Positions 43,401-55,717 of a stretch of DNA of 64,000 nucleotides are shown piece by piece (the stretch's first letter is position 1; every line of letters starts with the position of its first letter). The stretch is from Ascaris suum (taxonomy: Eukaryota; Nematoda; Chromadorea; Rhabditida; Ascarididae). The stretch lies in NCBI GenBank assembly GCA_013433145.1, contig CM024182.1, positions 3,272,501 to 3,336,500 on the forward strand. Direction: 5' to 3'. The notes under the pieces are model-generated. The model was not told the origin of the DNA, made no database searches, and saw only the letters and a list, made by a program, of their open reading frames with translations. The translations under genes were made by a program, and so were the position numbers.

Positions 43401-46400
43401 TTGCTGGAGCAAACGAAAAAGATAGATCAGAAGCGTTTTTTAAAGTAGGTATCATCAAAGCCAAAGGTTGAAGACGGCGTGAACAAAATGCGTGCAGACA
43501 TACGGCGCTGCCAGACTTTCTTAGTACCCTTTTATGAGAGAAAATTTGACGGTCGAAAATACAATAAATTCTGCACTCTCCAATAAATTCTGCACTTCAC
43601 GGACCTCAATTTCCCAACTCTGATAAAAACGAAGCAAACTGTTCAATTTTAACGCAACAGTTTAACTTTATACAATCTTTGTGTTAGAGATTTCCGCATC
43701 AATGGTGCAAATGTATCAACTCCATATGCGACAGCTTTAATTGCTTGTTTGTTCTTAAGGATCCACTTCAACTGGAGACGCTTTTAATGTGCTCCAATTT
43801 ACATCCTCTTCAGCACTAGTTTCCTCCCTTTAATAATAATAAGTAACAGCATGTTTTCCAATATTACTTCTTTTCTGCAAATGGATGGAATGTTTTAAAT
43901 AAGTGGTGCAAAACTTTTCGCATGGAATCGTTTATTCTTTATTCTAAAAAAATCATTTTAACTAACATCTCAAAAATAAGTTCGTCTATGCTATCAGATA
44001 TTTGATCATTACTGCCGATACCTATCAAAAAGATCAACACCTTTCTGATCCATTGAAAGATCACCCATAAGAGATTCGCGGTTCAAAACGACAAGTTGAG
44101 GGATGAGTTTCCATCGACTGCGAGACATATGCAAATTTATAACGCCTTTAAAGTGCCCTTATTTGCTTAGGAAATAAAATACAACTTGAAAGTTGGTAGT
44201 GGGGGTAATAATGATAATTGATAATAAAAGTCGCAGACAAAAAGCATACCGTATGACACACTTTTTAGCCATAGTTTTGATGGTTTCTGGGTTGAAACCA
44301 CCGGACTGACAGACATACACGGAAATACATAAGCGCAGACACTGAAAACAGACCTAGAAAAGCGCATGCGTATAAAAAGGTTTATCTGGCAGGGTAACGA
44401 AAGATTCACCGTTTTTCTCAAACCTTTACCACACATCGAGCAGTGTGCATTCCAATTAGCTACATTTAACGCACCATCGTTCTAAAACAATATAAAATAT
44501 GCAACAACACTTATCACTTCAATAAGAATCACAATTATTCTTCGATATTAGTCGATTTTTAACACACGTAAAGCCGCATTTTGGAAAAGAGCACATAAAA
44601 AGGAGAGAAATATCAGGCCCTTTATTGAAGTCAAAGCAATACTTCCCCATGCATAGACAGAGTGCCTCTCCTCCCCATTCTAGGTTTTAATTACTGCTGA
44701 CACAAGGAGTTTAATTTGAGACCTTTACTTGCAGGATGCGAAGACATAGAGAGGATCCCCTCCTCTAACAAGGAGGATGGGCTCAAGGATAATCCCCATT
44801 TGAAACGAAGTTCTCTTCAACAACCCAACAGCCGCTGCATTTCTCAAAAAAGGTGAAAAACTAGTATATACAACAAATAGCGACAGCAAATAAAAAATCA
44901 AAAATACAAAGGAGAGATGTGCTTGTGTGCGAAAGAAGGGAAGGAGAAAAGAAGAGGAGAAGGGACGAGAGGAAGAGGAAAGATTGTTTTTACAACGGAT
45001 GAAATAAATGATGCTAAATTAAAAAAAAAAAAAAAAAAAACAAAATAAAACAAAACAAAACGACAAGGAAACCTGGCCTTTATATTCAGATGAGCGAAAC
45101 CAACTAAGAGTTTTTGCACCTACTGATGCATCACACTTTGGAACAATACACAGAAGAAAACAATGAAAGAATATACTCACGATTTCGTGTTCGACTGGAG
45201 TGACCCCCTCATGAACTGAGGCTTCTTCGACGGCTGAATCGGTCTCAGTCTCTGCCGTTGTACCGACTTCCGGTTCGTTTGCAGTTTTTCTCTCTTCACC
45301 TTGCTCTGAACAAGGAGCTGAGACTGCTTCCTCAGCCGATACTGATTGCTAAAAACAAAAAATTCGCAACCATCTATGCCTGATCCCCAGATGTTTTCTT
45401 GACGACAGAAGGGAGTAGAGGAACAAGGATATTCATCAGCCGCCGGTCAATTCGGCATCAAGTTCCAAAAAGACCCATCGTTCCTTTCCTTCTCGCTGGC
45501 CAGGACGCCAACGCTTTTACAAAGATGAAGAAGGGGAAAGACATGTCCAGAGCCTCACCGCTTTTCAATTCATGCCACAGCGCATCGAAAAACGACGATC
45601 GGAATGGTAAGCGGATAACAGCCGATTCGCTGACCGAATGAAAGTTTTCATGTCGATGAAATTGGATGCAGTCGAGAAGACAAGGACAACAAAAAAAACC
45701 AACCGTGGTTTCTACGAAACGTCGGATCTCGTCTACGCTCAGCGAGCGTAGCACTATGTCGATTTCCGGCAGCTCCGGGGCGATTAGAATTGTACCCTTC
45801 CGCAAGTGTCCCTCACTTTTCGTTTTGGACGGACCTTCAACACTTTACGTCATGAACATTTTTAAAGATCAATCCATAGCTAGATATTAAAACGTTAAAA
45901 CGCCACTGATCGATGAAAAACCAAGCGGCTTTACTTTCTTCCCCCCTCTCCCCCTTCTTCTTCTCAACTTCATCCTTGGGAACGGAGAAGGGCTGAAAAG
46001 TTTCGCAGAACGAGAACCAACATAACCAACACTACCGTACTCTGGTTACTGTAAAAGATGAACGAAACCTTATTAATAAGCATAAAGCAATAATATGTAC
46101 AAGTGCTGTGACCTAGTTTTCATGCTAAAAAGACCATCTGACTGTCATGCCGTAGAGCGGAGAAAGGTGGGGAAAAGAAATGAATTGTTCCAAAAGATGA
46201 AATTCAAGTCCAGGCAGTGGCAGTCCTTCTCTCCATCCCCTTCCCCTCCCCCATCCCACTCTGTTGCATGATCATGAACAATGAACTTTTCTGAGTTCCC
46301 ATAGTATTTTGTGAATAATTTTCGACGCCTCCCCACGTCGTTTTATCTTCGACAAAAATTCCTTCGGTGTCGTATCAGCATTCGGTGGTTTTCAGCGACG

Positions 46401-48403
46401 TTTTTCATAAAACTTCCGTCGTTTTTCTACAACAACAGCGTGTAATTCAGATTCATCGCAATAAATGGTATATACATTGATGACACTGCAGATCGCCTTC
46501 ACAAAGAATTCACCCCCACTGGAGCGGTCTTATCGATATTTTGCCCACTTTACAGGCTAAGCAACCAAAGAAATATGCTCTAAGAAATCAAAAATCGATT
46601 ATTTTTTGATCTACGAATTATCGGGACAAACCTATAGAAACCATGTCCTACCTATCGAACATCTTTCCTTTACAGAGAAAAGTTCTGCGGCTTCAAAGTT
46701 CAGTCCGTTCTCGTAGCTGCGAATCTGTTAAGAAACCTCTCAATCTTTGCAAGCATATTCGAAAGGGCTCAGGCCAAGGAACTCAAAAGTGACTTTACTT
46801 TCACTCTGTAGTGCGCCACCCTCGAAACATGGCTGGAAAAATTTTTGCCAATTCCCCTCCCTTTCTTTTTCCCCCAATCCACGACCCTGGCTACAGGTCT
46901 GCTAACAGCTAAATTATGGGTGGTGGCACGTAACTAAGATAATCACAACAAACGGCCATGATGACATCGGAAATGGATTTTAGGACTGGATATCGACTCA
47001 ATTCATTTTCCACTGTCATCATGATGTGCAAAAACTGTAATCAAGGAAACGTTTGTGGTGAAAGAAAAAAGAAAAGAAGAAAGATCCAATCAGATGTAAA
47101 CGATTGGTCGAATATGAGAAGAAAGCAAATAAGTGAAAAAATAAGTGAACGCTGAAAACTGCGGCATAGCCAAGAAGGGGAAGAGGGTGATGGAGGCGGA
47201 GTAGAGTACATCAACGAGACGACCGTCATTCAAAATAACGTTTCAGGCGCAGTGTTGAAAGAAGAGGGCATAAAGAACAAACGAAGAGTTCAAAAGCAAA
47301 ACTGCTGTGACAGTGGCATCCTTTGAAAAATTTTATATTTAGATCCGTAGAGGACGAAATAATAAACGAACCTTTGCCAGAGATCCATTTATTATCTCAT
47401 CCTCCGCGTTTCAACTACGTCACATTCTATTAAATTCATGACATCGTTTCTAATTTCTTCTTTGTTTTGGAGTTGAAAAATTGAAATTATAAATGTTAGA
47501 TAACAAAAATGCACCATAGAATGAATCTAGTCGATCGTATTCTCACTATATACTAAAAAACGATAATAAAATAAATTTAGATATTGTATAAAAAAATAAA
47601 GAGTTTAATTATTCGACGAAAAGAGGTCTATTTGGTGATCCTCTTTTTACCACACAAAATTCTCGACTTATGTTTGAAAAAAAGGAAGTTGACAATGAGA
47701 TACTTGGTGTATACCGACACAATTTTCTCATTCATAATAATGACTCCGTTCATTCATTACATACGGTGAAATGTTTCAAGAACAAAACCTTCGAGTTACT
47801 TTTTTTGAACCTCGACAACAACAAAATTATTTGATGCAAAGCAAATAGTGACGAGAAATTTCTGCACCATTTTTGTACGAAATTACAGGTAATATAAACG
47901 TTAGAATGTTATGATATAGTTTTTCTCTTATCAGGAAATTGAAAAGGAGAAATGTACGGTAATGCTCCCTTCTTAGAGTAACATTAAAATGGGCAAATGG
48001 GCTGCTACAACAAGATCATCGGATTTGTTTTTCTTAGACCTCATTTAGTTTGCTCGAGGTGATAAGCTATTTTTCTCAAATACTGATAAGAATATCTTAT
48101 CAGCGAGTGCAACGATAGCTACATCTTAAATACAGGGTCATCAGCTTAGAGCTTGAATATGGATTCATACTTAGTTACCTAGCATTAAATGCCTCACTGT
48201 AAAATGCTTCAAGCTGAGTCAATGAAAAGGCCACCCACCACTCGAAGGCGCACTCATTCGAGGCGCAGATGTCATGCAAGAACGATTTAAACCCACACTA
48301 AAGAAAAATATATTCACTTAGAAGCGAGTTAAATGAACGTACGTTTATCGTGAGGAGTCTTATGTACGATGTTGCGATGTTCGGTTGCTTCTTTCGGTTT
48401 CAT
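33112..48403 (-). CDS. Novel acidic 316-residue protein with CxxC-type motif, 11 exons
   Basis: Exons in transcript order: 48403-48368 (ATG), 46724-46674, 45348-45181, 39627-39478, 39159-39039, 37971-37843, 37066-36954, 36435-36360, 36195-36168, 35259-35205, 33135-33112 (TGA). All intron phases agree and nearly all borders are good consensus sites. The start MKPKEATEHRNI follows a TTTCAG at 48434, which could be a spliced-leader acceptor. Residues 30-135 are strongly acidic and Ala/Ser/Thr-rich (low complexity). The middle has helices such as RLAEVVKAANQEMINRIIQK. The C-terminal part has TKCRYCGGNLRAIDKHRDD, a possible small zinc-binding motif, and ends KRPKAKEDCNC. There is no signal peptide or membrane span, so it is probably cytoplasmic or nuclear. 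I do not recognise the family. The 28 nt exon and the last exon are the least certain parts. Confidence 0.7.
34136..34201. repeat. (TA)n microsatellite, about 66 bp
   Basis: Uninterrupted alternating T and A inside the last long intron of the minus-strand acidic protein gene. Confidence 0.95.
36954..37066 (-). CDS. Exon 7 of the acidic protein gene
   Basis: Acceptor CATTTGCAG and donor AAG|GTAAGC on the minus strand frame KPFTPLDDSTSFLEALKKAP and SSPAPSTVPIKQRKGNK in the phase required by both neighbours. The plus strand has an open frame here (36943-37152) that imitates a signal peptide, but the minus reading has strong splice sites and fits the chain. Confidence 0.75.
40400..40491. repeat. 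(TA)n microsatellite, about 92 bp
   Basis: Uninterrupted alternating T and A in the 5.5 kb intron of the acidic protein gene (39628-45180). The rest of this intron shows no further exon or repeat that I can support. Confidence 0.95.
45020..45058. repeat. A-rich tract
   Basis: About 20 consecutive A followed by AAAC-type repeats, on the intron side next to exon 45181-45348 of the minus-strand gene. On the minus strand this is a long T run, perhaps a simple repeat or an old poly-A tail of a retro-insertion; no adjoining element is visible. Confidence 0.6.
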
Positions 48404-48433
48404 GTGCGCCGGAAGAGCTGAGGAATTTAAGAG

Positions 48434-49465
48434 CTGAAACTTATTTAAGGAAAGCAATTAAAAGTAGTGAAAAAAAAGAGAAGGAAATGGATTTAAAAAA
48501 CGGCGCTGACAATTACAAATGAACATAATGATCAATGAAATCAACGTCGACACGATTTTTTGCACTGGCCAAACAAAATACACGCCAAATAATGATACCT
48601 GTTGTACTGTATTGTTGAAACACTCAGATAATGAACGGAAATTACCATAATGCTTTAACTAAGACTATTACAAACACAAATTCCCGAAGACCTTTGAGAG
48701 CCTCATGCAAGCGAACAGCTCTGCTACTGAAATCTTCACCTATGTTAAAAGCGCTGAAGGTTACTCCTATGCAAGAAGTCATTCTCGCGTTAAAAGATGA
48801 AGAACAGGTTGGATATGGTTTGGGCTGAAGGGAAGGGGAAGGGGGTTGCTGACGCACACATCACTTCCCTTCCCAAGAACCGAGAAATAATACCTACCGG
48901 TTGGATGCAATTGGATGCAACTGATTTTATGCGCAACCGCGGTGGGGTCGACGCACTTAGCCACAAGCGCACGCGCACGAGAGAGACGGAGAGAGACCGC
49001 GCGCGTCCACGGCGAGCGGCGCGGTAGTGGTCACTCGGCAATAAAACTGTCGCAGTAAATATGAAAATATACCGTATGGAAACAAAATTCGAAAGAGAAT
49101 TTCAATACATTTTAAAGAGCGTTGAATGCTCTATCAGAATCGTTAATAATGTGAAGTCTGCTTCCTTCGATTAAGTTGTGATTACCCCATTTATGCTTCT
49201 ACGGCGGGAATGGGGCAGCATATGACGGATATAAGAGTTCCTGCCGCACCTAGTATATCAGCGCTCTCTTGTTCGATTTAGGCGGGTTCTTCGTGGTTGC
49301 AACCGCGATCAGACCACGCGGGTTAAGGGTGAGAATTTGCTTGTGCGTCAACTGTTTGCGGTGTCGGTTCCCTTCATCAGAGCCAAGATGGGTAAGGGTT
49401 TCTTGAAGATTCGGAATGCTCTTTAGAAAGCGCGAGCTGAAAGGAGCACTTGTTTTCTGGAGGCC
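48434..49465. other. Intergenic DNA between the minus acidic gene and the MULE
   Basis: It should hold the promoter of the divergent minus-strand gene. It contains a CpG-rich block (about 48948-49022, CGCGCGCGTCC-type sequence) that stands out from the AT-rich surroundings, followed by a GA/CG-balanced stretch leading into the MULE. No open frame with gene support. Confidence 0.4.
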
Positions 49466-49522
49466 AAAGATAGTTGAAAAGCCGGCGATGGCCATGTTGC
49501 ATGGGGTGAGAACAAGTTTGAT

Positions 49523-49897
49523 GTGGGCATTGCTACGGAAATCGCCGTGGCTGATGCCGCAACTATGACCGACAGTCGAACGATGGATGCGAGCACCACG
49601 ACCGAGAATCGGATGACGGATGCGAGCACAATGACTGACGAATGCGACTATTCTGAGAAGTTCCACTCGACCTGGCCAAACCGTTCATCTCAACCGAATG
49701 AGGAAGCGGTGAATCTGCTACTGAATTCATTAAAAATGCTTCGAAATCCTTCGGTTACTTTCTTCGTATTTCTGTACAGCTTTAGAGGCTCAGTACGGCT
49801 ACTGCCTTTACCGCTTGTTGGTAACACTTGTGAGGCAACGGAGACGAGTTGTGAGCAGAACAACTGTGGGAGCGATGTTGGGCAACAGAGACGTTAA
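49523..49897 (+). CDS. MULE N-terminal exon with Met-Thr-Asp repeats
   Basis: A 124-codon frame whose first half has short degenerate repeats (MTDSRTMDAS, TENRMTDASTMTD) and continues EEAVNLLLNSLKMLRNPS. The same DNA with many changes occurs at 54090-54480, which supports it being part of the element rather than chance. How it joins the next exon is not settled; the minus-strand frames here (49250-49666) are shadows. Confidence 0.45.
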   Translation: MGIATEIAVADAATMTDSRTMDASTTTENRMTDASTMTDECDYSEKFHSTWPNRSSQPNEEAVNLLLNSLKMLRNPSVTFFVFLYSFRGSVRLLPLPLVGNTCEATETSCEQNNCGSDVGQQRR

Positions 49898-50022
49898 TAA
49901 CACACTCTTTAGCATTATTAGAACGAAAACATAGGTTTACAAAACCTTGTTGGTCGAAGTAACAGAGACTGTTTTCTGTGGCCTCCTAGCACACATTCTG
50001 GTTTGTTAGAAGAAAACGTTTC

Positions 50023-50387
50023 AGAGTATGTGTGTCCTAAGTGCGTCTCGGGATCTAAGCGATACGTTTTCCATTCGTGGAAATCGACGCTCCTTGATGG
50101 TGAGGGTTGGTGAGAACGCCGTTCGTGTCTATCGTTTAACAAAGGCTTATGGCACGAAGCGGTACTACCGATGTTCCACTTGTGAAACAATCAACAAAAC
50201 AGCCCCGGAGAAGAAAAGGCCGAAGCTGATAACGACATGTGTTTCAATAACCAGCTCATACGATCCCGAACATCACACCGCTTGCCAGCCGTTGACTTTG
50301 CACCAGCTTCGTGCTCGAGAAGTCGATCTCATTTGCAGCAGAGAGGTTCGCAAAGTCAGCTGTGAGCCTCGTGAAGCATGGGTTCAG
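50023..50387 (+). CDS. MULE exon with zinc-finger-like segment (FLYWCH/WRKY type)
   Basis: Follows GTTTCAG and ends CAG|GTAAGT in phase 0. In one frame it starts YVCPKCVSGSKRYVFHSWKS and meets a stop near 50111; in the next frame it continues SLMVRVGENAVRVYRLTKAY, KRYYRCSTCETINK and YDPEHHTACQPL. The two halves look like one DNA-binding domain (Cys-x2-Cys with later His and Cys) split by a frame change near 50090-50110. Such domains sit before MULE transposases in animals and bind the element ends. Confidence 0.55.
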
Positions 50388-50922
50388 GTAAGTTTCAGAA
50401 TTTTGAGCTGGAGTGAGTTTTGCAGTGTTTTTAAAGCTTTCCTCATTAAGCTCTTCGTCATTAACGAGTTGATTTTCTTGTTGATATGAAGCAATTCAGG
50501 GTCACAAAATCGTTGTCAGTGATGGCAGACAACCCGATACGGCAACGCGATTTCCAGCTTGGAAACCGCAAGAAAATCCTATGCTGCCAACCGCCGACGT
50601 CGTTTGGCCACAATCTCGTAGCCCTTCGACTTATTGCCAAGCCACTGCAACACCTTTACATGGGAATCTGACGAACGCCATCGAAAGGTAGTCCTTCGGG
50701 ATCGCTCCTAGTTTTAGCTACTTATGTGGTATGAGGACAATATCGCTGAAATACTAGTTGTGTTTGAAACATATGGTCACATTAACCTTTATTGGTCCTG
50801 CGTATAGCATTGGAAGGCTGTTAGACATCTCACTAATGAGGTGCAAAGTAAGCAAGATAGATTAACCAAGGGATGGAACGTGTAACGTATAAATTTAACT
50901 TTTCAGGTGGCTTCTGGTGCAG

Positions 50923-52559
<1,637 letters not shown>

Positions 52560-52915
52560 GTTAATATTGCCTTATGCGTTATTCTTGTGCATTTATGACG
52601 CTGTTCTTAATGGAGCGCTGAATTACTAATGAATTGACGGAGTCATTCATAAATTACGTGAGATTGCTGGGGATCTTCATGAATCTATCTTTTTTGCGAT
52701 TGTCATATTCTCCAGTTAAGAATTCCGCATCCGACAGTTCTGGGCTTCCTTTATTTTATTCCTCTCCCGTACAGGCATGTGGGTAAGGTGTAGAGATGAA
52801 TTATATTACACACACCTCTCGATAATGGGCATTGCAGATTCGCTTAATGGTAAAGAAGCCAATCGACGCGTTCAGCGTATGGTTAATTGCATTGTCATAA
52901 CTTGATTGCATGCAG

Positions 52916-53287
52916 CACTTGCTTTCCGACATAGATCCGTCAGGATTGGGGAGCAAAAAAGCGATTCGAAGGCGACATGCTCCTAAAATTGCAGTTTACA
53001 TGGAAGTTATAAAGCAACCTTCAATATTTGAAGTGCGCAACTCTAAGCGAGAAGCCAGTTTGCATGAAAATGTGGAGGGGATCAGAAAGAAGATGGGGCT
53101 ACCAAGAACATTCATTTCGAGTCACCTAATCTAGAATGGCTGAATAATGTGTGGAGGAAACATCCGGCTTACCTGCAAGGTACCCGTTCACCATGTACCG
53201 ATCGCGTTCGTTCAAAGTTGATCAGAGGCCAGGGTAAATGGGCGACGGTCGTAGTCAGAGGTGATGGCAACTGTTTTTACAGCATGC
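52916..53287 (+). CDS. MULE C-terminal linker and start of OTU-like protease domain (frame break)
   Basis: Begins after TGCATGCAG with HLLSDIDPSGLGSKKAIRRR in phase 0 with the transposase. At the GGGG run (53095-53098) the frame breaks; one base off, the reading resumes as ATKNIHFESPNLEWLNNVWR, KHPAYLQGTR and then VVVRGDGNCFY. GDGNCF is the OTU active-site motif with the nucleophilic Cys. A possible donor ATGC|GTAAGC lies at 53288. OTU proteases remove ubiquitin; here the domain appears to be part of the transposon's protein. Confidence 0.6.
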
Positions 53288-53501
53288 GTAAGCAATTTCT
53301 CGCATCTAAAGCGTTCCAAGAGTGGCAGATTGTTGAAACAGAATTAGCGCATTCGACAATGCAACCTATTCATTTAGTCGACTAAAGCGGATCGGAAGCT
53401 TGTTAACGGCATGAAGTGCCTGCAGTGCTGAGCCTCAAAGGCTCCTAACGACGAAAGATGGCATTAGCTCTAGGTAATGTGCAATCATTCCGGTTTTTCA
53501 G

Positions 53502-54053
53502 AGCACTTGCGTATTGCATCAAGGGAACGAACATCATAACTCGGAAATGCGATCGATTCTCATTGCCCTTCACTGTATCGAAGAAAACTGCGCTTTGGAT
53601 AGGTATCGTTTCGAATGCTACAAAATAATTTACTAATTCAGAGGAGTTCCTAGACGATGCGTTAAAACGAGACGAGTGCCGTTATAGTCTTGTCGCAATG
53701 TGCAACATTCGGCAGCTGAGGTCATAAATGAGTGTAAGTAAATTTCAGAGATCTTCATGAGCACGACCACGTATAACAGTATGGATGAAATAGTGCAATG
53801 GAAACGGGACTTAATACTGCACGCTGCGGATACTCTGCATTGGGGAGGCGACATTGACTCAATGCCTGCAGCGCTATGCTTCAACTTAAACATTTACGTG
53901 TACACTGCGATGGAGGGAGTCTGGCAAGGATACTTCGAACAAGCAGCTACATCTGGCTCAGTAGGCTATATTCCTTACATCTTTCTCCTCGTCATCTCGT
54001 CAGATATTGACGGGGTATTTCTGATTTCTTCCACAGAGATGGTGGCGAAATAG
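53502..54053 (+). pseudogene. OTU-like protease domain, second half, probably non-functional
   Basis: Pieces at 53502-53602 (ALAYCIKGTNIITRKCDRF), 53642-53727 (EEFLDDALKRDECRYSLVAM) and 53757-54053 (LHWGGDIDSMPAALCFNLNI, then YVYTAMEGVWQGYF and YIPYIFLL). WGGDID...L.....IYVYT is the usual OTU strand-helix-strand after the active-site helix. At the expected catalytic His (family pattern His-Tyr/Phe-Asp-x-Val) the sequence has SSDIDGV, so the His is missing. Phases between the pieces do not chain cleanly and stops intervene, consistent with decay. Confidence 0.5.
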
Positions 54054-54699
54054 GCGATGGTCATGTGGAATAGGAAGGGAACAGGTGTGATGTGAAGCAC
54101 TGCTACGAAATTCATCGTAGCTGATGCAGCAAATATGACCGACAGTGGAACGCTAGATGTCAGCACTACGATCGACAATTGGATGACGGATGCGAGCACG
54201 ACGACCGGTGAATGTGAGCGCTCTGAGAAATTCGATTCGACCGGGACAAACTGTTTCGCTGGACTGAGCGATGAAGCGACGAGTATGTCACTAAATTTAT
54301 AAAAATGCTTGACAATCCTTCGGTTACTTGCACTGTACTCTGTGTATCTTCCGTTAGAAGCCCGATGGCATTACCTCCTTTACCGCTTGGTGGTAATACG
54401 CTTGGGGTATTGGAGACGAGTTGTGAGAAGAATAGCTCAACGAGCTGAGCTGAGGTGACGATTGTGTCAATATCCGCAGAAGCTTCATGGTAGAAGTAAG
54501 AGAGGCTACTTTTCATTGCCTCTCAGTGCACATTCTCATTTTAGGGATGTGTATCCTAAGTCCGTCTCGGAATCCAACCAATCTTTCCATTCATGGGAAT
54601 CGATGCTCTTTGATGGTGAGAGTTCTGATGTTTCTTGTTCTGCAATATACCCTGAGGTATTTTCAAAACGACCATACCGCCGCTTAATGAACATATGAT
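54035..54699 (+). pseudogene. Second, degenerate copy of the MULE 5' part
   Basis: DNA closely related to 49470-50105: both have ATGACCGACAGT, GGATGACGGATGCGAGCAC, CAATCCTTCGGTTACTT-type words and TTTACCGCTT(G)GTTGGT in the same order and spacing, but this copy has frame-breaking changes. It follows the first element directly, giving a head-to-tail arrangement with a period of about 4.57 kb. The transposase core is absent. Confidence 0.7.
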
Positions 54700-55717
54700 A
54701 TGAAGATTAATAACGAAAGAAAACAAATCAATAAATGCAGTAAGCGAACAGAAATTTTCAGCTTTTTTTTCAAAAATATACTTTCACCACACAGCCAGTC
54801 ATTCTGTTTATAGAACAGACAGTTTCTAAGAGTCAGTGATTGTGGAATGCGGGGACAGTCGCATAAGCTGCAAATGAAGGCGTAAAAATATAAACATTGA
54901 TGTCAATGCTCCTGAAAACCATCGCCCTTGCCAATAGTAAATAGAAAAAATGTATGAGGAAGGTGGCAAAGCAAGTCTCGCTTGTCCTATCTCCAATTTG
55001 TGCTAGGCAGGAGGGGAATCGTTTTTCTTTTGGGAATCTGTCAACTCAGTTTTTTGCACCATTCAAAAAATGCAAGGATTGCTTGGTGAATCCCTTATAG
55101 GTCGTATATGTTCGCTTAGACCAAATGCTGGCCACACACTCTTATGCAAACTCGATTCGAAAACTGTTAACTGGCTTAGCTATCAAATAAACTGTAGGTA
55201 TATTCAGAGGCAAAAGCGAACGCATGCCGAGTAAATGAAAACCAACCGATTCGATATTCATTGAAAAAAATATTTGAAAAGCGATTTTGCGCAGAAGCGC
55301 ATTGGCATCAGCATTTCCTTGCACAACTGCGCATTAATCTTTACCACATTTAGGAGCTTTTTGAAGGGTTTAATCCGGCCTACATTGATGCCCGTTTTAT
55401 ATCTATCAAACATTCAAGTTTAAACCAGTGTGGTATGGTTATCACTGCGGACGGCGACTGTTGATGTATTTCTGCATTTACACCGCAACAGAGTATAAAA
55501 TCTTGATTCTCGACCTTTTTTAAGAGCGCATATGCGCATATGCCTATGCAAATTTACATTTATTTCTAATGTAAAATCACTAGATTATTGTAGTGCGATT
55601 TCAACACAACTATTTCATTCGCAACAGCTACGGAGATGAATTACCAACAGAAAAGATTCGTGCGCGCGTAAAATGAACTCATTATCCACACCAGTGTCAT
55701 CGTTTTATATACGTATA
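54700..55717. other. Between the broken MULE copy and the minus-strand membrane gene
   Basis: Apart from the OTU relic near 55.4 kb, no coding or RNA feature is visible. The right part is downstream of the minus-strand stop at 55718 and may include its 3' untranslated region. Confidence 0.4.
55345..55500 (+). pseudogene. Relic of a second OTU domain
   Basis: Reads NPAYIDARFISIKHSSLNQ then CGMVITADGDC and a stop, then ISAFTPQQ. This parallels KHPAYLQGTR...VVVRGDGNCF at 53160-53280 in order and spacing. With the 54.04-54.70 kb copy it suggests a second element from which most of the transposase was lost. The match is short, so it is tentative. Confidence 0.35.

Noticed and set aside
49250..49666. 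138-codon minus-strand frame
   Set aside because: Antisense to the MULE N-terminal exon; its counterpart at 53975-54199 is antisense to the second copy, showing it merely mirrors the repeated DNA.
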